Positions 8,330 through 17,640 of a stretch of 64,000 nt of DNA are shown piece by piece. A program made the translations under genes and the position numbers. The notes below the pieces were generated by a model. That model was not told the DNA's origin. It did not search any database and saw nothing but the letters and a program-made list of their open reading frames with translations. The stretch covers positions 304,120 to 368,119 of the forward strand of contig NZ_JAODIY010000004.1 of NCBI RefSeq assembly GCF_026586665.1, written 5' to 3'. How positions within the stretch are numbered: position 1 is the stretch's first letter; every line of letters starts with the position of its first letter. The DNA comes from Halovenus rubra (lineage in GTDB: Archaea > Halobacteriota > Halobacteria > Halobacteriales > Haloarculaceae).

Positions 8330-10108
8330 TTAGTACAGCTCCCGGAGTTGCTCGGTGATGTCTTCCTCAATTCCGGAGACAAATTCGTCTGCCTCGTCGT
8401 CGGGCGTCGTGCCAATACGGTTCAGCTGTGGCGTCGCGTCGATGTTTTGTATCTCGTCGACCGGAACGCCCGCCTCAAGAGCCTCGAAGGCCTCATCGTT
8501 GAACGTCTTGATTCCTTGAAGAATTCGGAAGGTCTTTTCTGGCGGCGAGTAGCGGTCGACACCGTGTAGCGCGTTCTGTTGGAGCCACGCTTCACGGAGG
8601 TAACGCGCAACTTCCAGCGTAAGCTGCTGGTCGTCTGGGAGTGCATCTTTCCCGACCAGTTGAACAATCTCCTGTAGCTCGCTTTCCTCGTCAAGCACGT
8701 CGATTGCCCACTGGCGCTGACTTGACCATTCTTGGTCAACGTTACTCTCGAACCACTCGTCAAGCTGATCTCGGTACAGCGAGTAGGAGTCGTTCCAATT
8801 AATAGCCGGGAAGTGGCGACGCTCTGCAAGGTCTGAGTCAAGAGCCCAGAAGGCTTTGACAATACGCAGTGTATTCTGCGTGACTGGCTCTGAGAAGTCA
8901 CCACCTGGCGGCGAGACAGCACCGATTGCCGTCACCGACCCCTCTTTACCATTGATTGTCTGATAGTAACCCGCCCGCTCGTAGAACTCGGCGAGCCGAG
9001 CTGCGAGGTATGCGGGATACCCTTCCTCACCTGGCATCTCTTCAAGCCGCGAAGAGATCTCACGCATGGCTTCTGCCCACCGAGAGGTGGAGTCTGCCAT
9101 TAGCGCCACGTCGTATCCCATATCACGGTAGTACTCCGCGATGGTGATTCCCGTATAGATACAAGACTCGCGAGCCGCAACGGGCATATTCGACGTGTTT
9201 GCGATTAGACAGGTACGGGCCATCAGTGGGTTCCCTGTCTGTGGGTCTGGGAGTTCCGGGAAGTCGTCGATGACCTCGGTCATCTCGTTGCCACGTTCGC
9301 CACAGCCAATGTAGACAACGATGTCGGCATCTGCGAACTTCGCAAGCGACTGCTGTGCAACCGTTTTTCCAGAGCCAAACGGCCCCGGAATAGCAGCCGT
9401 TCCGCCTTTAGCAATCGGGAAGAGTCCATCGAGGATACGCTGGCCACTCACGAGTGGCTTTTTTGGCGTATACTTTTCAGCAGCCGGGCGCTGTTTGCGG
9501 ACCGGCCACTCCTGGCGCATCGAAATCTCTTCGCCGGTGTCGAGCTCTGCAACTGGTTGCTCAACGGTGAAATTACCGCTCTCGATTGAGACGATTTCTG
9601 CCGTCTCACCCTCCTCGAGAGCGTCAGGTGGCACCATCACTTTGTGGTCGATACTCTCGGTTTCGGGAACGATACCGATAACCTCTCCACGTGTTACCTC
9701 GTCTCCTTCTTCGAGTTCAGGCGTGAACTCCCAACTTTTTTCCAGGTCGATACCCGGCGAGTCGACACCGCGGTCGAGAAACGCCGAGTCCATCTTGTCT
9801 TCGAGGACATCCAGCGGGCGCTGGACACCGTCGTAAATCGTATCCAGCACACCTGGTCCAAGGTCGACTGACAGGGGCGCACCTGTCGACTCGACCGGCT
9901 GACCCGGCGATACACCCGATGTTTCCTCGTACACCTGGATTGTCGTAATGTTCCCTTCGATTTCGATAACTTCGCCCATCAGCCCCTCGTGACCGACGTA
10001 GACAACGTCGTTCATCCGCGCGTCGAGGTCGACCGCAGTCACGACGGGGCCGCTTACGCTCTCGATGACGCCGTCTTCACGGACGTCGGATTCTGTTGCT
10101 TGACTCAT
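8330..10108 (-). CDS. atpA: A-type ATP synthase catalytic subunit A
   Basis: 592 residues. This is the catalytic subunit of A1, making or hydrolysing ATP at the A/B interface. The P-loop [16 protein letters not shown] is present (about residues 236-251), followed by [11 protein letters not shown] with the catalytic Glu and the '[12 protein letters not shown]' motif. The V/A-type non-homologous insertion lies between the barrel and the P-loop (about residues 110-200). No intein is visible, although atpA is a known intein host in archaea. It starts one base from the atpF stop, indicating a tight operon. Confidence 0.98.
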   Translation of the reverse strand: MSQATESDVREDGVIESVSGPVVTAVDLDARMNDVVYVGHEGLMGEVIEIEGNITTIQVYEETSGVSPGQPVESTGAPLSVDLGPGVLDTIYDGVQRPLDVLEDKMDSAFLDRGVDSPGIDLEKSWEFTPELEEGDEVTRGEVIGIVPETESIDHKVMVPPDALEEGETAEIVSIESGNFTVEQPVAELDTGEEISMRQEWPVRKQRPAAEKYTPKKPLVSGQRILDGLFPIAKGGTAAIPGPFGSGKTVAQQSLAKFADADIVVYIGCGERGNEMTEVIDDFPELPDPQTGNPLMARTCLIANTSNMPVAARESCIYTGITIAEYYRDMGYDVALMADSTSRWAEAMREISSRLEEMPGEEGYPAYLAARLAEFYERAGYYQTINGKEGSVTAIGAVSPPGGDFSEPVTQNTLRIVKAFWALDSDLAERRHFPAINWNDSYSLYRDQLDEWFESNVDQEWSSQRQWAIDVLDEESELQEIVQLVGKDALPDDQQLTLEVARYLREAWLQQNALHGVDRYSPPEKTFRILQGIKTFNDEAFEALEAGVPVDEIQNIDATPQLNRIGTTPDDEADEFVSGIEEDITEQLRELY

Positions 10109-10109
10109 G

Positions 10110-10445
10110 TTAGTCTTCGTCCTCCATCAGATCGATACCGATTGCTCGTTTTATCTGCTCACGCAGATTGCCGCTGCCTGTGCCGCCTCCGAGCGTGACG
10201 ACGACGGGTTCAACGCTTGTCTCGACGGCCTCGCGCACGTCCCGTGAGAGGTGTTCGAGGTCGTCATCGTGCATCACGACGATGCCAATGTTGTCATCCT
10301 CCATCGTCTCGGATACAGCATCGTCAAGTGCGTCGTCTTTCTCTTCGTCGGGCACGTTCTCGAACTTTCGTACGCCAGCCAGCCGGAATCCCGTTGTAAA
10401 CTCCGGGCTTCCGACGACTGCGATTTCTTGACTTCCTGCACTCAT
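10110..10445 (-). CDS. atpF: A-type ATP synthase subunit F
   Basis: 111 residues. Subunit F binds the D stalk in the rotor and modulates rotation. It has the Rossmann-like pattern of the family: '[20 protein letters not shown]' at the start, then '[14 protein letters not shown]' and 'PVVVTLGGG'. It overlaps the atpC stop by four bases, indicating translational coupling. Confidence 0.95.
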   Translation of the reverse strand: MSAGSQEIAVVGSPEFTTGFRLAGVRKFENVPDEEKDDALDDAVSETMEDDNIGIVVMHDDDLEHLSRDVREAVETSVEPVVVTLGGGTGSGNLREQIKRAIGIDLMEDED

Positions 10446-11503
10446 GTTACCACCAGTTCCTCTTCAACCTCTTCGACCGTGAGACCGACCTCTCGGCCGC
10501 GGGCGATTGCCCGAATATTCTCTATTTCGCGCTCCTTGGCGAGGATGTACGAGAGTGCAGAGCAAATGGAGACTGGATAGGTATACGAAAGCGCATCCGA
10601 GTACTCCAGCAGTGCCGAGTCCAGTGCGTGTTCGAACTGAATGAGACTTTCTGCCTCATTTAGGTCAGACAGCGCACTCGAAAGCTCATCACCATATGTG
10701 CTTTCACGAATGTAGTCGACAAATTCCTCGAAGTTACCTACGAGTTGGCGGAGCTGTCCTTCCTCGAACAACTTTCCACCTTCGATGTAGTACTCATCCG
10801 GGTTGAGATCCGTCCCAGTTCTCGACAGTCTGAGTGCGTTACGGATGTTCCGGAAGTCAATTTCTGCCTGGAGCACGTCCAAGTAGAGTCCGTCTGGCGT
10901 GTTCCGGTCGACTATCGTCGTGTTGATTCCGTCCAGCAGGTTCTCGTAGAACGTCTTATCGATAGCGTTCTCTAGGGGCACAAGCACTCCCTGCTCGTCG
11001 AACTCCTCGTAGGCAGCTTCGAGTCCCTCCTCGAAGAACGTCCCTGTGAGCAACTCGACAACTTCTTCGACGGAACCTGCGGCTGCCATCTGGTCGAGTA
11101 CTGTATCACCGAACTCGCCAGCACGGATGAAGTCCGTCGAAATCTCGTCTGTGTCTGCCCCGGAATAGACACCACGGATTGCCGTTTTGGCGTTCCAGGC
11201 GTCAAATTTCCGGAGGTAGTTCGCAATCTGCGTGTACAGCGTTCCTTCTGCCCAGTCGAGCAACTGGTCGAAATGCTTCGCCAGATTCTCGTTGAGCGTG
11301 TATTCGATGAGGTCAACGCCCTTGTGGCGGGAACCGAGCGAGTTCATCTCCGCTTCGTACTCGGTTTCTTCCATGTAGCGAGCGATTTCACCAGTCCCCA
11401 TCCGGACGAGTTTACGATAGTCTTCTTCGTTGAAAAGCGCCGCTCGGCGCGCCCTCACGCGAGAGTTGACGTACTCCGGATTTGAGGTTCCAGCCTGGCT
11501 CAT
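10442..11503 (-). CDS. atpC: A-type ATP synthase subunit C
   Basis: 353 residues (V-type subunit d homologue). It forms the conical adaptor that joins the central stalk D/F to the membrane K-ring. It is all-helical and about the family's normal length. Characteristic stretches are 'YVNSRVRARRAALFNEEDY' near the start and 'LSYILAKEREIENIRAIARG' near the end. The ATG at 11503 is chosen because it forms an ATGA overlap with the atpE stop. An upstream in-frame start at 11548 would lie wholly inside atpE. Confidence 0.95.
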   Translation of the reverse strand: MSQAGTSNPEYVNSRVRARRAALFNEEDYRKLVRMGTGEIARYMEETEYEAEMNSLGSRHKGVDLIEYTLNENLAKHFDQLLDWAEGTLYTQIANYLRKFDAWNAKTAIRGVYSGADTDEISTDFIRAGEFGDTVLDQMAAAGSVEEVVELLTGTFFEEGLEAAYEEFDEQGVLVPLENAIDKTFYENLLDGINTTIVDRNTPDGLYLDVLQAEIDFRNIRNALRLSRTGTDLNPDEYYIEGGKLFEEGQLRQLVGNFEEFVDYIRESTYGDELSSALSDLNEAESLIQFEHALDSALLEYSDALSYTYPVSICSALSYILAKEREIENIRAIARGREVGLTVEEVEEELVVT

Positions 11504-12081
11504 TGCTCGAAGAGCGTATCGCTTATCTCGCGGAGGTTGTTCTCCCAAACCTCCTCGAGAATCGAGTCAAACGTGTTCTTGACACGAACACGCGACTCAT
11601 TACTTTCAACGACGACACCACCGAGACAGTCGTATTCGCCCGCATACTCGAAGCCATCGTACTCCTCGAGAAGCGATTCCAGTAGGTCTTGGTCATCGGC
11701 CGTCCCGTAGACGTCGACAGCCGCACCGTCGTCGACCTCGGCGGCGGCCGCATCCAGCAACGCCTGGGTCAGCTCCTCGCGCTTGTCGTCTTCAAGCGTC
11801 GCAATCTCCTCTTCGACATCGGCACGAACCGACTGGAGAACATCACGACGGGCTTCGAGACGGCTCTGTTTGGCTTCCAGCTTGGCACTGGACATGCGTT
11901 GTTCGCGCTCCTGTTCTATCTGGCTCTCCGCATCAGCCAGAATGTCCGCGCGAATCTCATCCGCGTCGGCTTCAGCTTTGTCGATGATCTCATCGGCTTC
12001 GGCTTCTGCCTCTTCGCGGATCTCTTCCGCACGCGCGCGGGCTTGCTCTCTAATGTCTTCGACGACGGTATCCAGAGTCAT
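11500..12081 (-). CDS. atpE: A-type ATP synthase subunit E
   Basis: 193 residues. This is the peripheral stalk subunit paired with H and anchors the A3B3 head against rotation. The N-terminal 100 residues are a right-handed-type coiled coil rich in Glu/Ala/Arg ('REQARARAEEIREEAEAEAD'), and the C-terminal globular domain binds subunit B ('LGGVVVESNESRVRVKNTFD'). The gene sits between atpK and atpC, with an ATGA overlap with atpC. Confidence 0.95.
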   Translation of the reverse strand: MTLDTVVEDIREQARARAEEIREEAEAEADEIIDKAEADADEIRADILADAESQIEQEREQRMSSAKLEAKQSRLEARRDVLQSVRADVEEEIATLEDDKREELTQALLDAAAAEVDDGAAVDVYGTADDQDLLESLLEEYDGFEYAGEYDCLGGVVVESNESRVRVKNTFDSILEEVWENNLREISDTLFEQ

Positions 12082-12102
12082 AGGTTGGGTAGTGGGGTTA
12101 CG

Positions 12103-12366
12103 TTACACCACGAAGATGGTGACGAACGCGATAATGATGAGCGTCTCCGGAATCGCAGTGAAAATCAGGCCCGAAACTAGGTTGTCGCTGTCCTCGGCGA
12201 CGGCACCCACTGCGGCGGACCCTATCCCTCGCTGTGCATATCCTGTTGCAATTGCAGCCAGACCAACTGCGATGGCGGCTGCGGCTTCTTTGGTCAGTGC
12301 AGGTGATGCAGACGACGCATCTGCCGTCAGTACAGCATTCGTCAGTTCAGGTAGTGCTTCGAACAT
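12103..12366 (-). CDS. atpK: A-type ATP synthase subunit K (proteolipid c)
   Basis: 87 residues. It is the rotor-ring subunit. A short N-terminal leader is followed by one hairpin of two TM helices: a glycine/alanine-rich first helix ('AIAVGLAAIATGYAQRGIGSA') and a second with the ion-binding glutamate in 'FTAIPETLIIIAF'. There is a single hairpin and a single Glu per subunit, unlike the duplicated V-type forms. No Na+-type extra ligands are obvious, which fits proton use. Confidence 0.95.
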   Translation of the reverse strand: MFEALPELTNAVLTADASSASPALTKEAAAAIAVGLAAIATGYAQRGIGSAAVGAVAEDSDNLVSGLIFTAIPETLIIIAFVTIFVV

Positions 12367-12377
12367 GGTTTTTGATG

Positions 12378-14558
12378 TTAGTTGTCAGTAGTGTAGCTTC
12401 TGTCGTATCCGAACGGTTGGTAGTTCTTTCCACCGCCTTCATAAAACTTCTCAAAGAACTCGAAGTATTCCAGCCTGATAGCCTGTATCGCCGCTGTGCC
12501 ACCGACTGCCAAGACAACTATGTGTCCAACAATCAGGACTGGTAATCCGAGTATTGCACCTTCGAGACCGAGGCTGAGGGGCCCGAGTGCAAACTCCGAC
12601 CCCATATTGGCTATTCCGCCAAAGACGAGTTCCGCCTCTTCACCGTGTGGCTCGTACCCTGGCTTATACTCGTACATGTAGTGGAAGCCTTCTTCGTCTC
12701 TGTACGCACCCCAGTACAGCAGATTCACGGCAAGAGCCATTCCGGCCTTTGCCAGCAGTACCGCCGTTAGTCGGGTGTACGACAGCGTATGGGCAAGCGG
12801 TGCAAGGAACTCGAACGCTTCGAACCACGGGCCGGTAATCAGTATCCCGAGACCGGCCACGAAGGCAAGAAGCCCGAGCATCCCTGCAATTTCGGGGAAG
12901 CCAGTGAAGCCCAGTCCGAATGGGTTCCCGTTGAGCGCTGCGTTAGTGCCGATAAGGAACGATGGCTTGCTTCCGTTAAACAGGGTGCTGAAGATGAACA
13001 CCCAGAGGCCATTCAGCATCAACAGCCACGAGCCAACTTCGACGACTGCTGCCTTCGCCCCGTGCAGTTGGAACTCCTCAACGAAGTTGAAGATGTAGCC
13101 GATGTTAAGATGGATCCAGCCAGCGATGACTGCAACGACTAGCCACGCTTTGGCCCACATTGTGTCGGAAATACCCTTTTCGAGTGGCGGATGCGCGCCG
13201 AACCACTCAAAGAAGTGTAATCCGAGTATCTCACCATACAGGACGCCAAAGGCCATAGTGAAGACGCCAAGCCACATGACGATCTTCCCGAAGTCAACAA
13301 GTCCCTTTGACTCGACTTTGCTGACTACTCCGTAGCCAAGTGTCACGTAGAGCAGTCCGTATCCCACGTCTCCGATCATGAAGCCGAAAAACAGTGGGAA
13401 CGTAAGGAACATCGCAATCGTTGGGTCGAGCTCCGAGTATTTCGGCCGGTTGACGGCCTTTACTAGTAGTTCGAACGGCCCAATGATGTTTGGATTTTGC
13501 TGGATGACAGGGGGATTGTCTTTGACAGTAACAACCCCGCTGTCGGTACCGCCATCGGTTGCAACCTCAGTGCCGGTATCAGCATCCTGTGGCTCTGTCT
13601 CCTCACTGTGATGACCGTCATGAGGGCTGTTGGTATACCGTGCCCGTTCGATCTCTTTGATTTCGAGGCGTCCGCCGACTTGTTGGTCAAGTTCCTCGGT
13701 GAATGCCACGTATTTCTCGGTTGGCACCCATCCTTCGACGATGAACGAACGCTCTGTCGTGGCGAACCTAAGCGGTGCCTCGTACTTTTGAGCCTCGATA
13801 GAGAGCTTTTCCTCGAGCGCGAGCAAGAAGCCCGCGTGCTCAACTTTCATCTCTTCAAGCTCAGCTTCGGTCCGTTCGAGCTTCGTCTGGACTTCCTCGT
13901 ACTCGTGTTTGAGTTCTTGGACGTTCGTGGTTGGGTTACCTGTCGTCTCAGGCACGTCATAGGCACTGAACGGCACGCCAACCATTGCGTCTTCAAGTGC
14001 CCCATCTGCCTGTTCCTGTGCAAAGACAGCGACACTGTAAGTGCCACTGAACACATCATAGGCGTCGATGTCCTCGCTCTCTGCGAGTGCGCTTTCGATG
14101 GCTGTTGAGTCACCTTCACCGACACGGACCGCAAGGGAGTCGTACCCCCAGAGAAGGTCTAGGTCCATTCCGAGGTCAGCGAACAACTCCATTTGGTCAA
14201 GTTGTTCCTGAATCTCGCGTTGTCTGCCCCGAAGCTCGTCGCGTCTATCGTCGAGCTCGTTAATTTCGGTTCGAATCTCTTCGAGTTTCTCTTCAGCATT
14301 GTCGAGGCTGACTGTGGCAGTCGAGCCAGCATCGTCCTCGCTGATATCGAGCGTACTCTCGATTGCCCGCACGGTGACGAGCATGCTCGACGTTTCGTCG
14401 GCTCCTTCGAGGGAGTCTCCAGGCTGGAACCCCTCCCAGGAACCGTCGTAGTCCGTGATGTGGACCAGGTTCTGATCGTGCATCGTCTCGATAACCTCGT
14501 CCATGACGGACTTTGCGCCGGTCACCGAGACTTTCGACATTTGCTCAGGTCTGAGCAT
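12378..14558 (-). CDS. atpI: A-type ATP synthase subunit I (a)
   Basis: 726 residues. It is the stator membrane subunit that forms the proton half-channels and contacts the K-ring. The cytoplasmic N-terminal half (1-375) contains two coiled-coil stretches ('LEEIRTEINELDDRRDEL', 'VQTKLERTEAELEEMKV') that hold the E-H peripheral stalks. The C-terminal half has eight TM segments, beginning with 'PTIAMFLTFPLFFGFMIGDV'. The conserved channel arginine lies in 'AHTLSYTRLTAVLLAKAGMA'. It overlaps atpH by 14 bases. Confidence 0.96.
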   Translation of the reverse strand: MLRPEQMSKVSVTGAKSVMDEVIETMHDQNLVHITDYDGSWEGFQPGDSLEGADETSSMLVTVRAIESTLDISEDDAGSTATVSLDNAEEKLEEIRTEINELDDRRDELRGRQREIQEQLDQMELFADLGMDLDLLWGYDSLAVRVGEGDSTAIESALAESEDIDAYDVFSGTYSVAVFAQEQADGALEDAMVGVPFSAYDVPETTGNPTTNVQELKHEYEEVQTKLERTEAELEEMKVEHAGFLLALEEKLSIEAQKYEAPLRFATTERSFIVEGWVPTEKYVAFTEELDQQVGGRLEIKEIERARYTNSPHDGHHSEETEPQDADTGTEVATDGGTDSGVVTVKDNPPVIQQNPNIIGPFELLVKAVNRPKYSELDPTIAMFLTFPLFFGFMIGDVGYGLLYVTLGYGVVSKVESKGLVDFGKIVMWLGVFTMAFGVLYGEILGLHFFEWFGAHPPLEKGISDTMWAKAWLVVAVIAGWIHLNIGYIFNFVEEFQLHGAKAAVVEVGSWLLMLNGLWVFIFSTLFNGSKPSFLIGTNAALNGNPFGLGFTGFPEIAGMLGLLAFVAGLGILITGPWFEAFEFLAPLAHTLSYTRLTAVLLAKAGMALAVNLLYWGAYRDEEGFHYMYEYKPGYEPHGEEAELVFGGIANMGSEFALGPLSLGLEGAILGLPVLIVGHIVVLAVGGTAAIQAIRLEYFEFFEKFYEGGGKNYQPFGYDRSYTTDN

Positions 14559-14877
14559 GTACCGCCTCCGTGAACAGCTCGACCGTGTGTTCTATCACCT
14601 CGTCGACTTGCTCGTCTGCGGCTGCCTCTAACTCATCGCGTTCTGACTCGCCGTCAGCGATAATTTCTTCTCGTTCGCTTTCGATGTCTTCTCGGGCCGT
14701 TTCGATTCGCTCGTCGGCCTCTTCTTGAGCGTCTGTCTTGGCCTCTTCGCGAATCTCCTCGGCTCGTTCACGCGCCTCGGTGACACGCTCACGGGCCTTG
14801 GCTTCGGCCTCCTCGATTATCTCGTCGGCCTCTGCTTCGGACTCCTTGATTCGTCGTAACACCTCTTGCTTGGGCAT
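14545..14877 (-). CDS. atpH: A-type ATP synthase subunit H
   Basis: 110 residues. It is the coiled-coil partner of subunit E in the peripheral stalk. It is almost entirely heptad-like Glu/Ala/Arg helix ('EEAEAKARERVTEARERAEE') with a short C-terminal helix. It is the first gene of the atp operon. A TATA-like element lies about 34 bp upstream of its ATG. Confidence 0.93.
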   Translation of the reverse strand: MPKQEVLRRIKESEAEADEIIEEAEAKARERVTEARERAEEIREEAKTDAQEEADERIETAREDIESEREEIIADGESERDELEAAADEQVDEVIEHTVELFTEAVHAQT

Positions 14878-14905
14878 TCCTCAATCGTCTGGTTGTAACA
14901 AGAAA

Positions 14906-14915
14906 GCCTATATGG
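14906..14915 (-). promoter_or_regulatory. TATA element of the atp operon
   Basis: Minus-strand ccatataggc, centred about 34 bp before the atpH ATG at 14877. It lies in the divergent gap with the methyltransferase gene and would give a very short leader. Confidence 0.5.
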
Positions 14916-15026
14916 TAGTTGCGAAATGGATTTTGGATGCTATTGACTCACATGGGGCTGTCATATCCCAAGTAAAGACACCACAGATTCGCCAGATTAT
15001 TGCACTCGGACGCCAACATATCAGCG

Positions 15027-15656
15027 ATGGGTATCCTCGAAAACAAACAGCGGGCACGGCTCTTTTACCGATATCTCTCGAAGGTGTACGACCGCATCAA
15101 CCCCTTCATCTGGAACGAAGAAATGCGCGACGAAGCTATCGAGATGCTTGATATCGGGACAGAAGACGAAGTGCTCGATGTGGGGTGTGGTACCGGATTC
15201 GCTACTGAGGGGCTGCTCCAGAAGAGTGAACACATCTACGGACTTGACCAAAGCCGGCATCAACTTGATAAGGCATTCAAAAAGTTCGGCAAGCACGGCA
15301 AGGTACAGTTCCATCTTGGCGACGCCGAACGATTGCCCTTTGCCGACGACAGGTTCGACGTTGTCTGGTCATCTGGCTCAATCGAATACTGGCCCAATCC
15401 GGTAACTGCACTTAGGGAACTGCGGCGGGTTGGAAAACCAGGTAGTCAGGTTCTTGTCGTCGGTCCTGACTATCCGAACTCGACTGTCTTCCAGAAGGCG
15501 GCTGACGCGATTATGCTCTTCTACGACAAGAACGAGGCCGACAGGATGTTCCGAGAGGCTGGGTTCGAGGAGTTCGGACACACGATACAGCAGGCTAGTT
15601 CAAACAGTCCTCGGGCGATAACAACAATCGCTCACGTGCCTGACCCCTCACCGTAG
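15027..15656 (+). CDS. SAM-dependent methyltransferase, MPBQ/MSBQ (VTE3)-like
   Basis: 209 residues. Class I SAM fold with motif I 'VLDVGCGTGFATEGLL'. The order of motifs 'ARLFYRYLSKVYDRINPFIW', 'EEMRDEAIEML', 'LDQSRHQLDKAFKK', 'GDAERLPF', 'SSGSIEYWPNP', 'VVGPDYPNS' and 'MLFY' closely parallels plastid 2-methyl-6-phytylbenzoquinone methyltransferase, known to have archaeal relatives. In haloarchaea, which make menaquinones and methylmenaquinones, a role in quinone-ring methylation is a reasonable inference. The ATG at 15027 starts the conserved part; the upstream TTG at 15000 is rejected. It is divergent from atpH, so it shares an intergenic region with the ATP synthase operon. Confidence 0.8.
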   Translation: MGILENKQRARLFYRYLSKVYDRINPFIWNEEMRDEAIEMLDIGTEDEVLDVGCGTGFATEGLLQKSEHIYGLDQSRHQLDKAFKKFGKHGKVQFHLGDAERLPFADDRFDVVWSSGSIEYWPNPVTALRELRRVGKPGSQVLVVGPDYPNSTVFQKAADAIMLFYDKNEADRMFREAGFEEFGHTIQQASSNSPRAITTIAHVPDPSP

Positions 15657-15746
15657 GGAACCCCGCGCTGGCCTGTGGCTCCCGGCATGACCTGTGTTTT
15701 ATACCAGTATCAAGATAAAGTCCAAAGCCTCAGCCGTATGCGCACT

Positions 15747-16205
15747 TCAATTTGCTGTTGTTTTGGTGTCGAAAATAATTGTGTTGTCGACAACTATCTG
15801 TACTGCAACAGTACTGCCTCGCTCAATAAGTGGGCTGTTCGTTGTGGCAAGTTGGAAGCTTGTCTGTTGTCCTGTCCGCAATCTGTTTGGACTCGCAGTA
15901 TTAAACGCTCCGTCTGGCCCGCTTTTGAACCCATCTGACGCAAAAAATGGGACTGGTGGTTGATAGACAAGAGGCTGATCATCGACAGTCACGTGAATAT
16001 CTATCCGGGACACATCGAGAGATTCTCCACCGCGGTGTGACAGCGTGACCGTGTCGGTTGTGGCGTCGGCTGAGACAGTAAACGTGGCACGAGGTGGCGG
16101 CTCTGAGACATCTATCGTAACTGTCCCAAGCACTGTCATCGACAACAGAAGGGTAAGAGCTACGAGCGTAATGACGCCAATTACCGGCGAGAGAGCACGG
16201 TCCAT
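15747..16205 (-). CDS. Archaeal type IV pilin-like protein
   Basis: 152 residues. The N-terminus 'MDRALSPVIGVITLVALTLL' is the class III signal/hydrophobic H-domain of haloarchaeal pilins (cleavage expected between Arg/Ala and Leu-Ser-Pro by prepilin peptidase). It is followed by a beta-rich extracellular domain of about 115 residues ('RATFTVSADATTDTVTLSHR', '...ESLDVSRIDIHVTVDD'). Such proteins form adhesion pili or minor pilins. It is solitary here with no PilB/PilC assembly genes, so it would depend on machinery elsewhere. Confidence 0.8.
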   Translation of the reverse strand: MDRALSPVIGVITLVALTLLLSMTVLGTVTIDVSEPPPRATFTVSADATTDTVTLSHRGGESLDVSRIDIHVTVDDQPLVYQPPVPFFASDGFKSGPDGAFNTASPNRLRTGQQTSFQLATTNSPLIERGSTVAVQIVVDNTIIFDTKTTAN

Positions 16206-16282
16206 AATCGGCTCTGTGTTCTTTTTCGTATATGAACTGTAACACCGGTCTCATGCTCATCAACGCCACGTGGGCACGTTAG

Positions 16283-17503
16283 CTAGGGGAAGACAAGAAC
16301 CGAGACCTGATCGCCCGCGTCTGTCTGTGCAGTAATCTCGAACGGTCCAAGCGGCTGGATAGTATAGAAATCTTCGCCGGACGACAGCGTGGTAAGCTCC
16401 TCGTCGTCAATAGAGAGTGTAATATTTTGTGCATCAAGGTCGGCAGTTTCGATAATTTCGACTCGCATCGGGCCTGTCGGATTTGTTAGCTGAACGTCAA
16501 GCCGTAGCCCGTTTTCGGTGGTCTGCGTGAAGTCAGTTACCGGGACCGAGAACGGGTTTTTCTCCTGTAACTCGTAGAATGGGTTGGTGGTTCCACCATC
16601 GACATACGTCTGTAGCTCTCCGTGTGTGTGACTCGCCTGCAGACGGTACACTGCGGTGTCGCCGAATCCGCGCACCTCGGACTGTGCGGCGTCACTGACG
16701 GCCCAGGGGTACAATGCCTGAGCACGCGCGAACGCATCGTCCGCTTCGGAGCGTTCGCCATCTCCAAACTGTAGCGGGATTTCGTACTTTCGCTGTTCAG
16801 GCAGAGTTGCTTGCCGAAGGAACGTGTCGCCCTGAACTGTCGCCAAAACGAGCGATTCATTTCCTCCCTGAACGTACAAAGGCGTCTGCCCACCGGTTGT
16901 GAACCCGCTTTCGAGGTGTGAGACGATAGGCGACGGCAACAATGCGAACTCGCCCATCAGACTCGAATACTGGCTCGAGACACGGTCTAACGCTGGCGTT
17001 CCGGATTTGACAGTTTCTGCTAGACGCACGTACTGGTCGGCGGTGACGCCAAGCCGGACTATTTCCCGAAAGAGCTGTTCGGTCTTCATCTCGCCCGTAC
17101 CGTACTCCCTGTAGAGTTGCCTTTTTTGTTGTTCGAGGGTACGGGCATTCTGCTTGAGACGCTGCAATATCTCCATGGCGTCCCCTTCGGCGTCATCTGT
17201 TGTCGCCAGCTTGTTTCCGAGTCGACGTACTTCTTGGGCGCCTTGTAGTCGGAGTGCATCTCCCTGCACTGCACCGGACACATCTAGCGTTGCTGTTTTG
17301 TATGTCTGTTGTGTGACGTTCTCTACTGGCGGCGACAGATAGTTGCTGGAGTTCTCCACGGCGATTATCGAGGTGTTTGACTGTTGCTCTTGACTCCACG
17401 CCAACGATCCGGAACCAGCCGCCGCTACCACGCTGCCCCCAGCGATTATCAGGACTCCGAGACAGAGCAGGAGTGGAAGCATTCGTCTGGAGGGAAACGA
17501 CAT
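16283..17503 (-). CDS. Secreted or surface-anchored protein with coiled coil, unknown function
   Basis: 406 residues. A Sec-type signal peptide (residues 1-29, 'LPLLLCLGVLIIAGGSVVAA') is followed by an exported region. Residues about 85-170 are strongly helical ('LQRLKQNARTLEQQKRQLYR') and the C-terminal half is beta-rich ('GPFEITAQTDAGDQVSVLVF'). The protein ends without a second membrane segment. I do not recognise the family. It is divergent from the membrane-bound HTH protein at 17641 with a 137-bp gap, a common signal of functional linkage (sensor or surface partner). A ttatataaaaag stretch in that gap could serve as its TATA box. Confidence 0.7.
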   Translation of the reverse strand: MSFPSRRMLPLLLCLGVLIIAGGSVVAAAGSGSLAWSQEQQSNTSIIAVENSSNYLSPPVENVTQQTYKTATLDVSGAVQGDALRLQGAQEVRRLGNKLATTDDAEGDAMEILQRLKQNARTLEQQKRQLYREYGTGEMKTEQLFREIVRLGVTADQYVRLAETVKSGTPALDRVSSQYSSLMGEFALLPSPIVSHLESGFTTGGQTPLYVQGGNESLVLATVQGDTFLRQATLPEQRKYEIPLQFGDGERSEADDAFARAQALYPWAVSDAAQSEVRGFGDTAVYRLQASHTHGELQTYVDGGTTNPFYELQEKNPFSVPVTDFTQTTENGLRLDVQLTNPTGPMRVEIIETADLDAQNITLSIDDEELTTLSSGEDFYTIQPLGPFEITAQTDAGDQVSVLVFP

Positions 17504-17640
17504 TCTACAAGATTCTTTCTTGTGATTATATAAAAAGTCCCCGGACAGGCTCTCTCAGACATACGGTACTCTTCGACTCATAGCCAAACTCTCCGGGCAC
17601 GAGCACGGCTGAAACGGTTTATACAGCAGGCTAACGTTTT

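Noticed and set aside
8330-10108. Intein in atpA
   Set aside because: The subunit has normal length (592 aa) and an uninterrupted P-loop region.
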